Shown: piece after piece, positions 15,714-24,494 of the stretch
Layout of the letters: the number at the start of each line of letters is the position of its first letter
Position numbering within the stretch: the first letter of the stretch is position 1
From: Streptomyces finlayi
Lineage (GTDB): Bacteria; Actinomycetota; Actinomycetes; Streptomycetales; Streptomycetaceae
DNA: 64,000 bases
Direction: 5' to 3'
Assembly: GCF_014216315.1 (NCBI RefSeq)
Contig: NZ_CP045702.1
Span: forward strand, 7,068,001 to 7,132,000
The notes under the pieces: model-generated
The model's input: the letters and a program-made list of their open reading frames with translations, nothing else
What the model was told of the DNA's origin: nothing
Databases searched by the model: none
Position numbers and translations under genes: made by a program

Positions 15714-17012
15714 ATGGGCCAGCAGGAGAAGGTGGCGACGAGCCTCGCCGGCGAGGTCAGCGCGAGCATCAGTGCCTCTCTGGCGCCGGTGGACGCGGAA
15801 CTCGCCCGCCGCTACCCGGGAGACCCCGGGACTCGCCAGCCCGTCCACACCGTGTACGTCCCCGGGGACGCCTTCACCCCCGACACCATCCGCTCCTGGG
15901 GCGACCAGGCGCTCAAGGCCCTCGACGAGCACGCACCCGACGGGGAAGCCCTGGCCCGGGTGCTCGGCATCCCGGCCGACCTCGCGGGCCCTGTTCACGA
16001 CCGCGTACGCGCCAAGCTGGAGCGCGAACCGATCGAGGACCTGCGCATCGACTTCGAGGACGGCTACGGCCCCCGCTCCGACGCCGAGGAGGACGAGGCC
16101 GCCGCCCGCGCCGCGCGGCTGATCTCCGAGGCGTACGGGAACGGCAGCGCGGCCCCGTACATGGGCATCCGGATGAAGTGCATGGAAGCCGCCGTGCGCG
16201 ACCGGGGCATCCGCACGACCGACGTCTTCCTCACCGGTCTGATGCAGGCCGGGGGCCTCCCGGACGGGCTCGTACTCACACTGCCGAAGGTGACGTACCC
16301 GGAGCAGGTCACGGCCTTCGTCCAGCTCCTCGAAGCCTTCGAGACCGCGCACGGACTCCCGTCGGGACGGCTCGGCTTCGAGATCCAGATCGAGACCAGC
16401 CAGTCGATCCTCGCCGCCGACGGCACCGCCGCGGTCGCCCGCATGATCGACGCCGCGCGCGGCCGGGCGACGGGCCTGCACTACGGGACCTTCGACTACA
16501 GCGCCTGCGTCGGCGTCAGCGCCGCGTACCAGGCCAGCGACCATCCGGCCGCCGACCACGCCAAGGCCGTCATGCAGGTGGCCGCCGCGGGTACCGGCGT
16601 ACGGGTCTGCGACGGCTCGACGAACGTGCTGCCCGTCGGCCCCACCCACCAGGTCCACGAAGCCTGGCGCCTCCACTACGGCCTCACCCGCCGCGCCCTG
16701 GCCCGCGCGTACTACCAGGGCTGGGACATGCACCCGGGCCACCTCCCGACCCGTTACGCGGCCGTCTACGCCTTCTACCGCGAAGGACTGGAGCCGGCGG
16801 CCGCCCGCCTCGCCGCCTACGTGGCCAAGGCCGGCGGAGACGTCATGGACGAACCCGCCACGGCGAAGGCCCTCAGCGGCTATCTGCTGCGCGGCATCGA
16901 CTGCGGAGCGCTCGACACTGCGGAGGTCGCCCGCCTCACCGGGCTCACCCGCGCCGACCTCGACGCCTTCTCCTCGCCCCGCCGGGGCAGCCTGACGGTC
17001 ACGGCCCCGTAG
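15714..17012 (+). CDS. DUF6986 / HpcH-like aldolase-citrate lyase family protein
   Basis: Protein of 432 aa related to the HpcH/HpcE aldolase and CitE superfamily, now grouped as DUF6986. The TIM-barrel elements DLRIDFEDGYGPRS and GRLGFEIQIETSQSIL carry acidic residues suited to divalent metal binding. LHYGTFDYSACVG resembles the substrate loop of the family. It starts at ATG 15714 behind GGAGGG. The likely reaction is cleavage or formation of a C-C bond in a 2-oxo acid or acyl-CoA; the exact substrate is unknown. It is a single gene between the etfA terminator and the convergent LacI gene. Confidence 0.78.
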   Translation: MGQQEKVATSLAGEVSASISASLAPVDAELARRYPGDPGTRQPVHTVYVPGDAFTPDTIRSWGDQALKALDEHAPDGEALARVLGIPADLAGPVHDRVRAKLEREPIEDLRIDFEDGYGPRSDAEEDEAAARAARLISEAYGNGSAAPYMGIRMKCMEAAVRDRGIRTTDVFLTGLMQAGGLPDGLVLTLPKVTYPEQVTAFVQLLEAFETAHGLPSGRLGFEIQIETSQSILAADGTAAVARMIDAARGRATGLHYGTFDYSACVGVSAAYQASDHPAADHAKAVMQVAAAGTGVRVCDGSTNVLPVGPTHQVHEAWRLHYGLTRRALARAYYQGWDMHPGHLPTRYAAVYAFYREGLEPAAARLAAYVAKAGGDVMDEPATAKALSGYLLRGIDCGALDTAEVARLTGLTRADLDAFSSPRRGSLTVTAP

Positions 17013-17080
17013 CGCGTCGCCGCCGTCCTCGCGCGTCGGCGTCCTCGCACGCCGGCACCGGGTGAGCGGGGGCGGGGCCG

Positions 17081-18109
17081 TCAGGCGGGCGGCAGTTCGC
17101 CGGAGCCGCGCGGGACGAGCGTCGTCGGGAGTTCGACGCGGGCCGGTGCGTGGTCGGCGCCGTCGAGGCGTCGGAAGAGGTGCTCGGCCGCCGTCCGGCC
17201 GACGGCGGCGGCGTCCTGGGAGATGACAGTGATGCCGAGCAGGTCGGCCAGCTCGATGTCGTCGAACCCGACCAGGGCGACGGGGCGTTCACGTTCCGCG
17301 AGAACACGTACCGCCGTCACCGTCACACGGTTGTTGCCCGCGAACAGGGCGGTGACCGGTTCGGGTCCCGAGAGCATGGCCTCGGCCGCCGCCCGGACCC
17401 GGTCCGGGTCGGTCGAGCCGAGGGAGACCCAGGCGTCCTCCACCGTGATCCCGGCGTCGGTCATGGCCGCGTGGTAGCCGCGCAACCGCTCGGTCGCCGT
17501 GTGGATGCGCGGCTGGTCACCGATGAAGCCGATCCTGCGGTGGCCGTGCGCGATCAGATGGGCCACGCCCTCGCGCGCACCGCCGAAACTGTCCGAGAGG
17601 ACGATGTCGGCGTCTATCAGCCCGGCCGGACGGTCCACGAAGACGGTGGCGATGCCCGCTTTTATCTCCGGCTCCAGATAGCGGTGGTCGTCACCCGCCG
17701 GGATCACGATCAGGCCGTCCACCCGACGGGCGCACAGGGCGAGGACCAGCTCCTGCTCGCGGTCGGGGTCCTCGGCGCTCGAACCGTTGATCAGGAGCGC
17801 GCCGTGGGCACGGGCGACCTCTTCGACTGCGCGGCTCAACGGCCCGTAGAACGGGTCTGCCAGGTCCTCCAGGACGAGTCCGATGGAGGCGGTACGGCCC
17901 TTGCGCAGGACGCGCGCGCTGTCGTTACGGCGAAACCCGAGCGCGTCGATCGCCTCCTGGACACGGCGTTCGGTGTCGGGTGTGACGCCGGCCTCGCTGT
18001 TCACCACCCGGGAGACCGTCTTGAGGCCCACTCCGGCGCGGGCTGCCACATCTTTCATGGTCGGCCGGTTGCCGTAGCGGTTCTCGGGATGACGGGCGGT
18101 CTCGGCCAC
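17081..18109 (-). CDS. LacI family transcriptional regulator
   Basis: DNA-binding repressor of 342 aa. The N-terminal helix-turn-helix is TMKDVAARAGVGLKTVSRVVN, followed by the hinge helix region ARVLRKGRTASIG. The C-terminal periplasmic-binding-protein-like effector domain has FVDRPAGL, HRRIGFIG and the usual VALVGFDDIELADLLG. I chose GTG 18109; an in-frame ATG lies 17 codons further in, just before the HTH. It is divergent from a ROK sugar kinase with a 12-bp palindrome between them. Autoregulation and control of the kinase gene is therefore likely, with a sugar or sugar phosphate as inducer. Confidence 0.92.
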   Translation of the reverse strand: MAETARHPENRYGNRPTMKDVAARAGVGLKTVSRVVNSEAGVTPDTERRVQEAIDALGFRRNDSARVLRKGRTASIGLVLEDLADPFYGPLSRAVEEVARAHGALLINGSSAEDPDREQELVLALCARRVDGLIVIPAGDDHRYLEPEIKAGIATVFVDRPAGLIDADIVLSDSFGGAREGVAHLIAHGHRRIGFIGDQPRIHTATERLRGYHAAMTDAGITVEDAWVSLGSTDPDRVRAAAEAMLSGPEPVTALFAGNNRVTVTAVRVLAERERPVALVGFDDIELADLLGITVISQDAAAVGRTAAEHLFRRLDGADHAPARVELPTTLVPRGSGELPPA

Positions 18110-18220
18110 GGTGCGCTGTCCTGTCGTCGCGTACGGGAGGGGTCCGGGAGGTGTCCGGCGGGCCGCGCGGGCAATACGGGAGCGGGGGCCCGGAGGCTGT
18201 GGCGTCGAGCATAGGCCCTG

Positions 18221-18256
18221 GACAACGTTGTCAGCTGAATAGAGACTGTGCAGACT
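18221..18256 (+). promoter_or_regulatory. LacI-type operator and ROK kinase promoter
   Basis: A perfect palindrome GACAACGTTGTC with a central CpG (18221-18232), typical of LacI-family operators. It overlaps the -35 TTGTCA (18228-18233), with a -10 CAGACT at 18251-18256, spacing 17 bp. Binding here would block the ROK kinase promoter and probably the lacI promoter on the other strand. Confidence 0.7.
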
Positions 18257-18308
18257 ACTGGCTGACCCCGCAGGTCCACCCCCTTCACCATCCGGAGAGC
18301 CCACACCG

Positions 18309-19301
18309 ATGCATACCGACCTCGTCGCCGCGCTCGACATCGGCGGCACCAAGATCGCCGGCGCGTTGGTGGACGGTGACGGCGCCCTCCTCGTACGGGC
18401 GCAGCGTCCCACGCCCGCCCGCGACGGAGCTGAGGCGGTGATGGGAGCGGTCGGTGACGTCCTGGCGGAGCTGCGGGCGTCCTCGCTGTGGGCGCGGGCC
18501 GGCGCCATGGGGATCGGCAGCGCGGGCCCCGTGGACGCCTCGGCCGGCACGGTCAGCCCGGTCAACGTCCCGGGCTGGCGCGGTTTCCCCCTGGTGGACC
18601 GGGTGACCGAGGCGACCGGCGGGCTGCCCGTCGTGCTGATCGGTGACGGAGTCGCGATGACGGCGGCCGAGCACTGGCTCGGCGCCGCCCGGGGGTACGA
18701 CAACGCGCTCTGCCTGGTCGTCTCCACCGGCGTCGGTGGCGGCCTGGTGCTCGGCGGGAAGCTGCACCCTGGCCCCACAGGCAACGCCGGTCACATCGGC
18801 CATATCTGTGTGGACCTCGACGGTGACCTCTGCCCGTGCGGGGCACGGGGCTGTGTCGAGCGCATCGCGAGCGGTCCGAACATCGCGCGCCGCGCCCTCG
18901 ACGGCGGCTGGCTGCCCGGTCCGGACGGTGACTCCACCGCCGCGTCCGTGGCCGCCTCGGCCCGCGCCGGGGACCTGGTGGCCATCGCCTCGTACGAGCG
19001 GGCCGCGCAGGCGCTGGCCGCCGGAATCGCGGCCACCGCGACGCTGGCCGAGATCGACATCGCGGTGATCGGCGGGGGAGTGGCAGGCGCGGGCGAGGTT
19101 CTCTTCGCGCCGCTGCGACGGTTCCTGCGCGACTACGCCACGCTCTCCTTCGTCCAGCAGCTCAGGGTGGCGCCCGCGGTGATGGGCACCGACGCCGGGC
19201 TGGTGGGCGCGGCCGCCGCGGCGTGGACGTCCGGGGTGTGGGGAACCGGGGCGGGTGCCGGGGCCGGGGCGAAGGGTGTTCCGGCCGGAGCGCTTCGGTA
19301 G
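18309..19301 (+). CDS. ROK family sugar kinase
   Basis: ROK-type kinase of 330 aa that phosphorylates glucose, N-acetylglucosamine or a related sugar. The ATP site is ALDIGGTKIAGALVD at the N-terminus. The ROK signature appears as NAGHIGHICVDLDGDLCPCGARGCVE, whose His and three Cys form the structural zinc site. It has no N-terminal HTH, so it is an enzyme rather than a regulator. The last 30 residues are a Gly/Ala-rich tail (GTGAGAGAGAKG) not needed for the fold. It is controlled by the divergent LacI gene. Confidence 0.9.
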   Translation: MHTDLVAALDIGGTKIAGALVDGDGALLVRAQRPTPARDGAEAVMGAVGDVLAELRASSLWARAGAMGIGSAGPVDASAGTVSPVNVPGWRGFPLVDRVTEATGGLPVVLIGDGVAMTAAEHWLGAARGYDNALCLVVSTGVGGGLVLGGKLHPGPTGNAGHIGHICVDLDGDLCPCGARGCVERIASGPNIARRALDGGWLPGPDGDSTAASVAASARAGDLVAIASYERAAQALAAGIAATATLAEIDIAVIGGGVAGAGEVLFAPLRRFLRDYATLSFVQQLRVAPAVMGTDAGLVGAAAAAWTSGVWGTGAGAGAGAKGVPAGALR

Positions 19302-19319
19302 CGGCCGTCCGCGCGTCTT

Positions 19320-19356
19320 CCAGGGGTGCCCGGTTCGTCAGGCCGGGCGCCCCTGG
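19320..19356. terminator. Terminator hairpin after ROK kinase
   Basis: A 14-bp stem (CCAGGGGTGCCCGG / CCGGGCGCCCCTGG, one G-T pair) with a 9-nt loop, between the ROK gene and the convergent 58-aa gene. Confidence 0.7.
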
Positions 19357-19382
19357 GGCTCTGCCGGTTGCCGGGGGCCCGC

Positions 19383-19559
19383 TCAGCGGCCCCGGTCCGT
19401 CGCCTGCTGCGGCACGATCACCAGGAAGGCGTCCCGCTGCAGGTCCATCACCACTTCGGCCGCCACGCCCTCCCCCCGCCGGGCCTCGGCGAACTCCTCC
19501 GCGGGCAAGCTGCCCCGCGGACCGCCTGCGGGAAACTGCTCAAGCACTGTCCGACGCAT
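19383..19559 (-). CDS. Small hypothetical protein
   Basis: Protein of 58 aa starting at ATG 19559 (MRRTVLEQFPAGGPRG), with GAGGGGG about 8 nt upstream on this strand. The C-terminal half (AAEVVMDLQRDAFLVIVPQQ) is hydrophobic in an alternating pattern and could form a beta hairpin. Proteins of this size and style occur in Streptomyces genomes, but I cannot assign a domain or role. Codon bias is normal for the region. Confidence 0.5.
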   Translation of the reverse strand: MRRTVLEQFPAGGPRGSLPAEEFAEARRGEGVAAEVVMDLQRDAFLVIVPQQATDRGR

Positions 19560-19777
19560 GACGCGACCCCCTCGTGGTCCCTGTCGATGAAGGCTCCAAC
19601 GACCTCCGGCCGGTCTCGTTACGGCCGTGGGCACCGGCGCGGGGCGCGCGAACTCGTACAGTGGGGCGCCCTCCGAGGGGTCCGCCGGTCCGGTCGCCGC
19701 AACGGTGTCGCCTCAGCGGGGTTTCCGCGGCAGGGTGTTGCGGGCAAGCCACAGGGGGCTACGGAAGAGGGGGAACC

Positions 19778-20815
19778 GTGATCGTCTGGATCAACGGTGC
19801 GTTCGGCGTGGGCAAGACGAGCGCCGCGTGCGGACTGATCGATCTGATCCCGAACAGCACGCTGTACGACCCCGAGCTGACCGGTGAGGGGCTGACGCAC
19901 CTGCTGCCGCAGAAGAAGCTCGCCGAGGTGACCGATTTCCAGGACCTGCCGATCTGGCGGCGTCTCGTGGTGGACACGGCGGCCGCGCTCCTCGCGGAAC
20001 TCCCCGGGGTGCTGGTCGTGCCGATGACGCTGCTGAGGCAGGAGTACCGCGACGAGATCTTCGGAGGACTCGCCGCCCGGCGGATTCCTGTGCGCCATGT
20101 ACTGCTCTCACCTGAGGAAACGATCCTGCGTGCCCGTATCGCCGGGCAGGAGGGATGCGCGGACGACCCCGAGCGCGGAGAGCGGTTCCAGGGGCGGTCC
20201 CTGGACCACATCGAGCCCTACCGGGCGGCCCTCGGCTGGATCACGGCGGACGCCCACACGATCGACACCAGCGCCCTCACCCCGCAGGAGACGGCCGAGC
20301 GCATAGCCGACGCCGTGCGCACCGGGGCGGCCCGCGAGTGCGAGATCGTGCAGACCCCGGAACCCGCCGGGGAGACGGTTGCCGCAGGAGTTCTGCTCTT
20401 CGACGAGGAGGACCGGGTCCTGCTCGTCGACCCGACCTACAAGCCGGGCTGGGAATTCCCCGGCGGTGTCGTCGAAGCGGGTGAGGCGCCGGCGCAGGCC
20501 GGAATCCGGGAGGTCGCCGAGGAGATAGGGCTGCGCCTCGACGCCGTACCGAAGCTTCTGCTCGTCGACTGGGAGGCACCCCGGCCGCCCGGCTACGGCG
20601 GACTGCGCTTCCTCTTCGACGGCGGACTGCTGCGCGCGGAGACCGCCGGCCGACTGGTGCTGCCCGGTGACGAACTGCGCGACTGGCGCTTCGTCACCGA
20701 GGAGGAAGCGGCTTCCCTGCTGCCGCCCCTGCGCTACGAACGGCTGCGGTGGGCGCTGCGGGCCCGCGAGCGGAACACGGTGCTCAATCTGGAGGCCGGA
20801 GTACCGGTGGGCTGA
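19778..20815 (+). CDS. TmrB-like P-loop kinase fused to a NUDIX hydrolase
   Basis: Two-domain protein of 345 aa. Residues 1-180 are a P-loop nucleotide-binding domain like the Bacillus tunicamycin-resistance protein TmrB: VIVWINGAFGVGKTSAA (Walker A 7-14), YDPELTGEGL, FQDLPIWRRLVV and VLVVPMTLL. Residues about 200-330 are a NUDIX domain with the box GGVVEAGEAPAQAGIREVAEEIGL starting at residue 229. The start is GTG 19778 behind GAAGAGGGGG. The combination suggests ATP-dependent modification coupled to hydrolysis of a nucleoside-diphosphate-linked compound, possibly protection from a UDP-sugar-mimicking antibiotic; this is inference. Confidence 0.82.
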   Translation: MIVWINGAFGVGKTSAACGLIDLIPNSTLYDPELTGEGLTHLLPQKKLAEVTDFQDLPIWRRLVVDTAAALLAELPGVLVVPMTLLRQEYRDEIFGGLAARRIPVRHVLLSPEETILRARIAGQEGCADDPERGERFQGRSLDHIEPYRAALGWITADAHTIDTSALTPQETAERIADAVRTGAARECEIVQTPEPAGETVAAGVLLFDEEDRVLLVDPTYKPGWEFPGGVVEAGEAPAQAGIREVAEEIGLRLDAVPKLLLVDWEAPRPPGYGGLRFLFDGGLLRAETAGRLVLPGDELRDWRFVTEEEAASLLPPLRYERLRWALRARERNTVLNLEAGVPVG

Positions 20816-20832
20816 CTGGCGGCCCTCTGCCG

Positions 20833-21529
20833 TCAGCCGGCGGCCGAGTCCCGGTCGGCGGCTGCCCGCAGGACGGCCGCCGGCGGTGAGCGGGTCGCCG
20901 TGGCCGAAGCAGACGGTGGACGGGGCGAGCGAGGCCAGCCGCCGGAACGAGGCCAGGGCCTGCGCGCGGTCGGTGTTGAGGACACCCGGCATCACCTGGT
21001 CCACGGCGGCCACGCAGTCACCGGTGAACAGCACACCGTGGCGGGGGAGATGGATACCGATGGAGCCCTGCGTGTGGCCGGGGGAGTGGACGACCCGGGC
21101 ACCGCCGCCGAACGGTAGCCCGTCGCCGTCCGCCAGCTCGCGGTCGACCCGGGTGGGCGGAGCGACCGGGACGGTCAGCCCGTGCTCGTACAACGGGCGT
21201 TCCCGGTCCAGGAGTACGGGATGGGGCACCGGTTGCTCGCCCCGGATCACGGGGGCGTCGAGACCGTGGGCCAGGATGTCGGCGCCGTGCCGGTCCGCGA
21301 GCTCCTGGGCGGCGCCGTAGTGGTCGCGGTGGCCGTGGGTGACGACGATCCGGTTGATGTCCGACGGGTCGAGGCCGAGGCCGCGTACCGCGTTCTCGAT
21401 GGCGGGCGCCGCGTCGATGTCTCCCGCGTCGATCAGCGTGAGGTCGTCCGTGCCGTCGCGCCAGAGGTACGCCTGGCCGATGCGGAAGCGGAACATGTGC
21501 AGTTGAGGGAGCACTTCGACGAGATCCAT
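20833..21529 (-). pseudogene. MBL-fold metallo-hydrolase with a C-terminal frameshift
   Basis: Metallo-beta-lactamase-fold hydrolase starting at ATG 21529 (MDLVEVLPQLHMFRF). The metal motif THGHRDHYGAAQEL (HxHxDH), SPGHTQGS and LFTGDC are intact. Near 20875-20890 the frame is lost: after FGHGDPLTAGG the in-frame sequence turns into Arg/Gly-rich text and runs for some 250 codons antisense to the neighbouring kinase-NUDIX gene. The other frame reads AAVLRAAADRDSAAG and stops at 20833, just 18 nt beyond the convergent gene. One extra G in a GGCGGCC tract explains this. It is either a real 3' frameshift or a sequencing error; all metal ligands seen lie upstream of it. Confidence 0.75.
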
Positions 21530-21619
21530 GCGGCGAACGTACGCAGCGGCGCAGGTCCGCCGCATGGAATTCTGCTCCTGGCGACGTCGCTGGTGCGGCG
21601 CCGGCGCCGGGGGCGGCGG

Positions 21620-22984
21620 TCAGACCTTCTTCGACTCCGCGTAGTTCCGCAGGAACAGCGCCTCGGTGACCGAAAGCCGCTCCAGTTCCTCGGGCGACAC
21701 ACTCTCGTTCACGGCGTGGATCTGGGCCTCGGGCTCACTCAGGCCGATCAGCAGGATCTCCGCCGCCGGGTACAGGCCGGCCAGCGTGTTGCACAGCGGG
21801 ATCGAGCCGCCCATACCGGAGGACTGCATCTCCTCGCCCGGGTACGCCACCCGCATGGCGTCCGCCATCGACGTGTACGCGGGGCTGGTGATGTCGGCGC
21901 GGAACGGCTGGCCCTGGCCGATCTGCTCCACGGTGATCCGCGCACCCCAGGGAGTGTGCGACTCCAGATGCGCGGTCAGCAGCTCGGTCGCCTCGACGGC
22001 GTCCCTGCCCGGCGGGATCCGCAGGCTGATCTGGGCCCGCGCGCTCGCCTGGAGCGACGGCGTGGCCCCCACGACGGGCGGGCAGTCGATCCCGATGACG
22101 GTGACGGCGGGCCGCGCCCAGATGCGGTCCGCGACCGTACCCGTACCGATCAGCTCCACACCGTCCAGTACCTTCGCGTCCTTGCGGAACTCGGCCTCGG
22201 GGTACTGCAGCCCGTCCCACTCCGCGTCCGTGGTGAGGCCGTCCACCGTGGTCGTACCGTCCGCCGCGCGCAGCGACGACAGCAGTTCGATCATCGCGGC
22301 CAGCGCATCGGGGGCCGCGCCGCCGAACTGCCCCGAGTGCAGGTTCCCTTCGAGGGTGTCGAGCGTCACCCGCAGCATCGTCATTCCGCGCAGGGTCGCG
22401 GTGACCGTGGGCAGGCCGACCCGGAAGTTCCCGGTGTCACCGATGACGATCGTGTCGGCCGTCAGCAGGCCGGGGTGTGCCTCGGCGTACCGTTCGAGAC
22501 CGCCGGTGCCCTGCTCCTCGGAGCCTTCCACGATCACCTTGACGGAGACCGGGACCCCACCGTTCGCCTTGAGGGCGCGCAGCGCGAGCAGATGCATGAT
22601 GAAGCCGCCCTTGCAGTCGGCGGCGCCGCGCCCGAACCACCTGCCGTCGCGGTTCGTCAGCTCGAACGGCGGGGACAGCCAGGCGGACTCGTCGAGCGGC
22701 GGCTGTACGTCGTAGTGCGCGTAGAGCAGTACGGTCGGTGCACCGGCGGGGCCGGGCAGGAAGCCGTAGACGGACTGGGTGCCGTCAGGTGTGTCGAGCA
22801 GGGCGACGTCCTGGAAGTCCTCGGCGCGCAGCGCGTCGGCCACCCAGCGGGCGGCCCCCTCGCACTCGCTCTTCGGGAACTGCGCGGGGTCCGCCACCGA
22901 CCGGAACGCCACCAGCTCGGCCAGCTCCTGCTCGGCACGGGGCATCAGCGCGGCGACGGTCTCGAAAATCGGACGGGCGGTCAT
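21620..22984 (-). CDS. M20 family dipeptidase
   Basis: Zinc-dependent M20 peptidase of 454 aa, cytosolic, acting on dipeptides or N-acyl amino acids. Metal-ligand motifs are LLYAHYDVQPP (His, Asp), GRGAADCKGG (bridging Asp), EGSEEQGTGG (catalytic Glu and ligand Glu), the IVIGDTGNF Asp, and IHAVNESV (last His). The middle inserts the usual dimerisation domain (about 190-340). I chose ATG 22984, which has GAGGAG 8 nt upstream. It is divergent from the geranylgeranyl-reductase-family gene. Confidence 0.92.
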   Translation of the reverse strand: MTARPIFETVAALMPRAEQELAELVAFRSVADPAQFPKSECEGAARWVADALRAEDFQDVALLDTPDGTQSVYGFLPGPAGAPTVLLYAHYDVQPPLDESAWLSPPFELTNRDGRWFGRGAADCKGGFIMHLLALRALKANGGVPVSVKVIVEGSEEQGTGGLERYAEAHPGLLTADTIVIGDTGNFRVGLPTVTATLRGMTMLRVTLDTLEGNLHSGQFGGAAPDALAAMIELLSSLRAADGTTTVDGLTTDAEWDGLQYPEAEFRKDAKVLDGVELIGTGTVADRIWARPAVTVIGIDCPPVVGATPSLQASARAQISLRIPPGRDAVEATELLTAHLESHTPWGARITVEQIGQGQPFRADITSPAYTSMADAMRVAYPGEEMQSSGMGGSIPLCNTLAGLYPAAEILLIGLSEPEAQIHAVNESVSPEELERLSVTEALFLRNYAESKKV

Positions 22985-23178
22985 GGGCACGCTCCTCGTG
23001 GGTGCGACGTTATGTGTACGGCGCGGTGGTGTACGCATTGTGGGTGACGCCCTGGATGCGGCGTCGAATGTACGACAAAAGCATGGCCGATCCTCCCACA
23101 GGGGGGTGCGGCCGGGATGCGCCGTAGGATGCCGTGAGCAGCTGGGGCCAGAGGTCGGATCGGGAGCAGAAGCACATC

Positions 23179-24405
23179 GTGAGCAGCGAGAACGCAGACG
23201 CCGGACGTGAGCACGAAGAGCCGTCGGTACCGGAGTCGGTATGGGACGTGGTCGTAGTCGGCGCGGGTCCGGGCGGAGCCTCCGCGGCGTATGCGGCGGC
23301 CGTCGCAGGCCGACGGGTGCTCCTGCTGGAGAAGGCGGAACTGCCGCGGTACAAGACGTGTGGCGGCGGCATCATCGGATATTCGCGCGACTCCCTGCCG
23401 CCGGGCTTCGAACTGCCCCTGCGGGACAGGATCCACGCGGTGACCTTCTCGCTCAACGGGAAGTTCGCCCGTACGCGCCGGTCAAGGCGCATGCTCTTCG
23501 GACTGATCAACCGGCCCGAGTTCGACGCCGGACTGGTGGAGCACGCGCAGAAGGCGGGCGCCGAACTGCGCACGGGTGTCGCGGTGGTGCGCGTCGAGCA
23601 GCACGGTTCGGCCGTGCCGGACCGGCGTACGGTCGCCGTCGTGCTGGCCGGCGGTGAGACCGTTCTCGCCAGGGCGGTCGTCGGAGCCGATGGCAGTGCG
23701 GGCCGGATAGGGGCACATGTCGGGGTGAAGCTCGACCAGGTGGACCTCGGCCTGGAGGCGGAGATCCCGGTTCCGGAGACGGTCGCGGAGGACTGGGCGG
23801 GGCGGGTGCTCATCGACTGGGGCCCGATGCCCGGGAGTTACGGATGGGTGTTCCCCAAGGGCGACACGCTGACCGTCGGTGTGATCTCGGCGCGGGGGGA
23901 CGGTGCGGGGACCAAGCGGTATCTGGAGGACTTCATCGCCCGGCTGGGGCTCGCCGGCTTCGAGCCGAAGATCTCCTCCGGCCATCTGACGCGCTGCCGC
24001 AGCGACGACTCGCCGCTCTCCCGCGGACGGGTACTGGTGTGCGGTGACGCGGCGGGACTGCTGGAGCCGTGGACCAGGGAGGGAATCTCCTTCGCCCTGC
24101 GTTCCGGGCGCCTCGCGGGGGAGTGGGCGGTCCGGGTCGCGGAGTCGCACGACGCGGTGGACGCGCGGCGTCAGGCCCTCAACTACGCCTTCGCCATCAA
24201 GGCGGGGCTGGGCGTCGAGATGAGCGTCGGCCGCCGCATGCTGAAGCTGTTCGAGCGCCGCCCCGGGGTGCTGCACGCGGTGCTGACGGGCTTCCGGCCC
24301 GCCTGGACTGCCTTCGCCGGAGTGACCCGGGGGACGACCTCGCTCGCCGAGCTGGTGCGGACCCACCCGCTGGCGCAGCGGGCCCTGGCCGCGATGGACC
24401 GTTAG
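23179..24405 (+). CDS. Geranylgeranyl reductase family FAD-dependent oxidoreductase
   Basis: Flavoprotein of about 408 aa. The N-terminal dinucleotide motif is VVVVGAGPGGASAAYAAAVAG, followed by LLEKAELPRYKTCGGG, where the Cys-Gly motif is typical of geranylgeranyl-reductase-type enzymes. The second FAD motif is RVLVCGDAAGLLEPWTREG. Enzymes of this group saturate isoprenoid chains, for example of menaquinone or lipids. I used GTG 23179; GTG 23134 is an alternative. A 7-bp tandem repeat begins at the stop codon. Confidence 0.85.
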   Translation: MSSENADAGREHEEPSVPESVWDVVVVGAGPGGASAAYAAAVAGRRVLLLEKAELPRYKTCGGGIIGYSRDSLPPGFELPLRDRIHAVTFSLNGKFARTRRSRRMLFGLINRPEFDAGLVEHAQKAGAELRTGVAVVRVEQHGSAVPDRRTVAVVLAGGETVLARAVVGADGSAGRIGAHVGVKLDQVDLGLEAEIPVPETVAEDWAGRVLIDWGPMPGSYGWVFPKGDTLTVGVISARGDGAGTKRYLEDFIARLGLAGFEPKISSGHLTRCRSDDSPLSRGRVLVCGDAAGLLEPWTREGISFALRSGRLAGEWAVRVAESHDAVDARRQALNYAFAIKAGLGVEMSVGRRMLKLFERRPGVLHAVLTGFRPAWTAFAGVTRGTTSLAELVRTHPLAQRALAAMDR

Positions 24406-24445
24406 CCGGGTGCCGGGTGCCGGGTGCCGGGTGCCGGGTGCCGGG
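24405..24445 (+). repeat. Heptanucleotide tandem repeat (GCCGGGT)n
   Basis: Nearly six perfect copies of GCCGGGT, beginning with the last base of the upstream stop codon and lying in the gap between convergent genes. It has no coding role that I can see. Confidence 0.85.
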
Positions 24446-24494
24446 GGTGCCGGGCGGAGCGCCGGGCGGCGGCGCGGCATTCGACGACCCCGGC

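Noticed and set aside
20108..20832. C-terminal 240 codons of a possible 474-aa MBL-fold protein
   Set aside because: They are antisense to the well-supported kinase-NUDIX gene and have no protein-like character; they arise from the frameshift at the MBL gene end.
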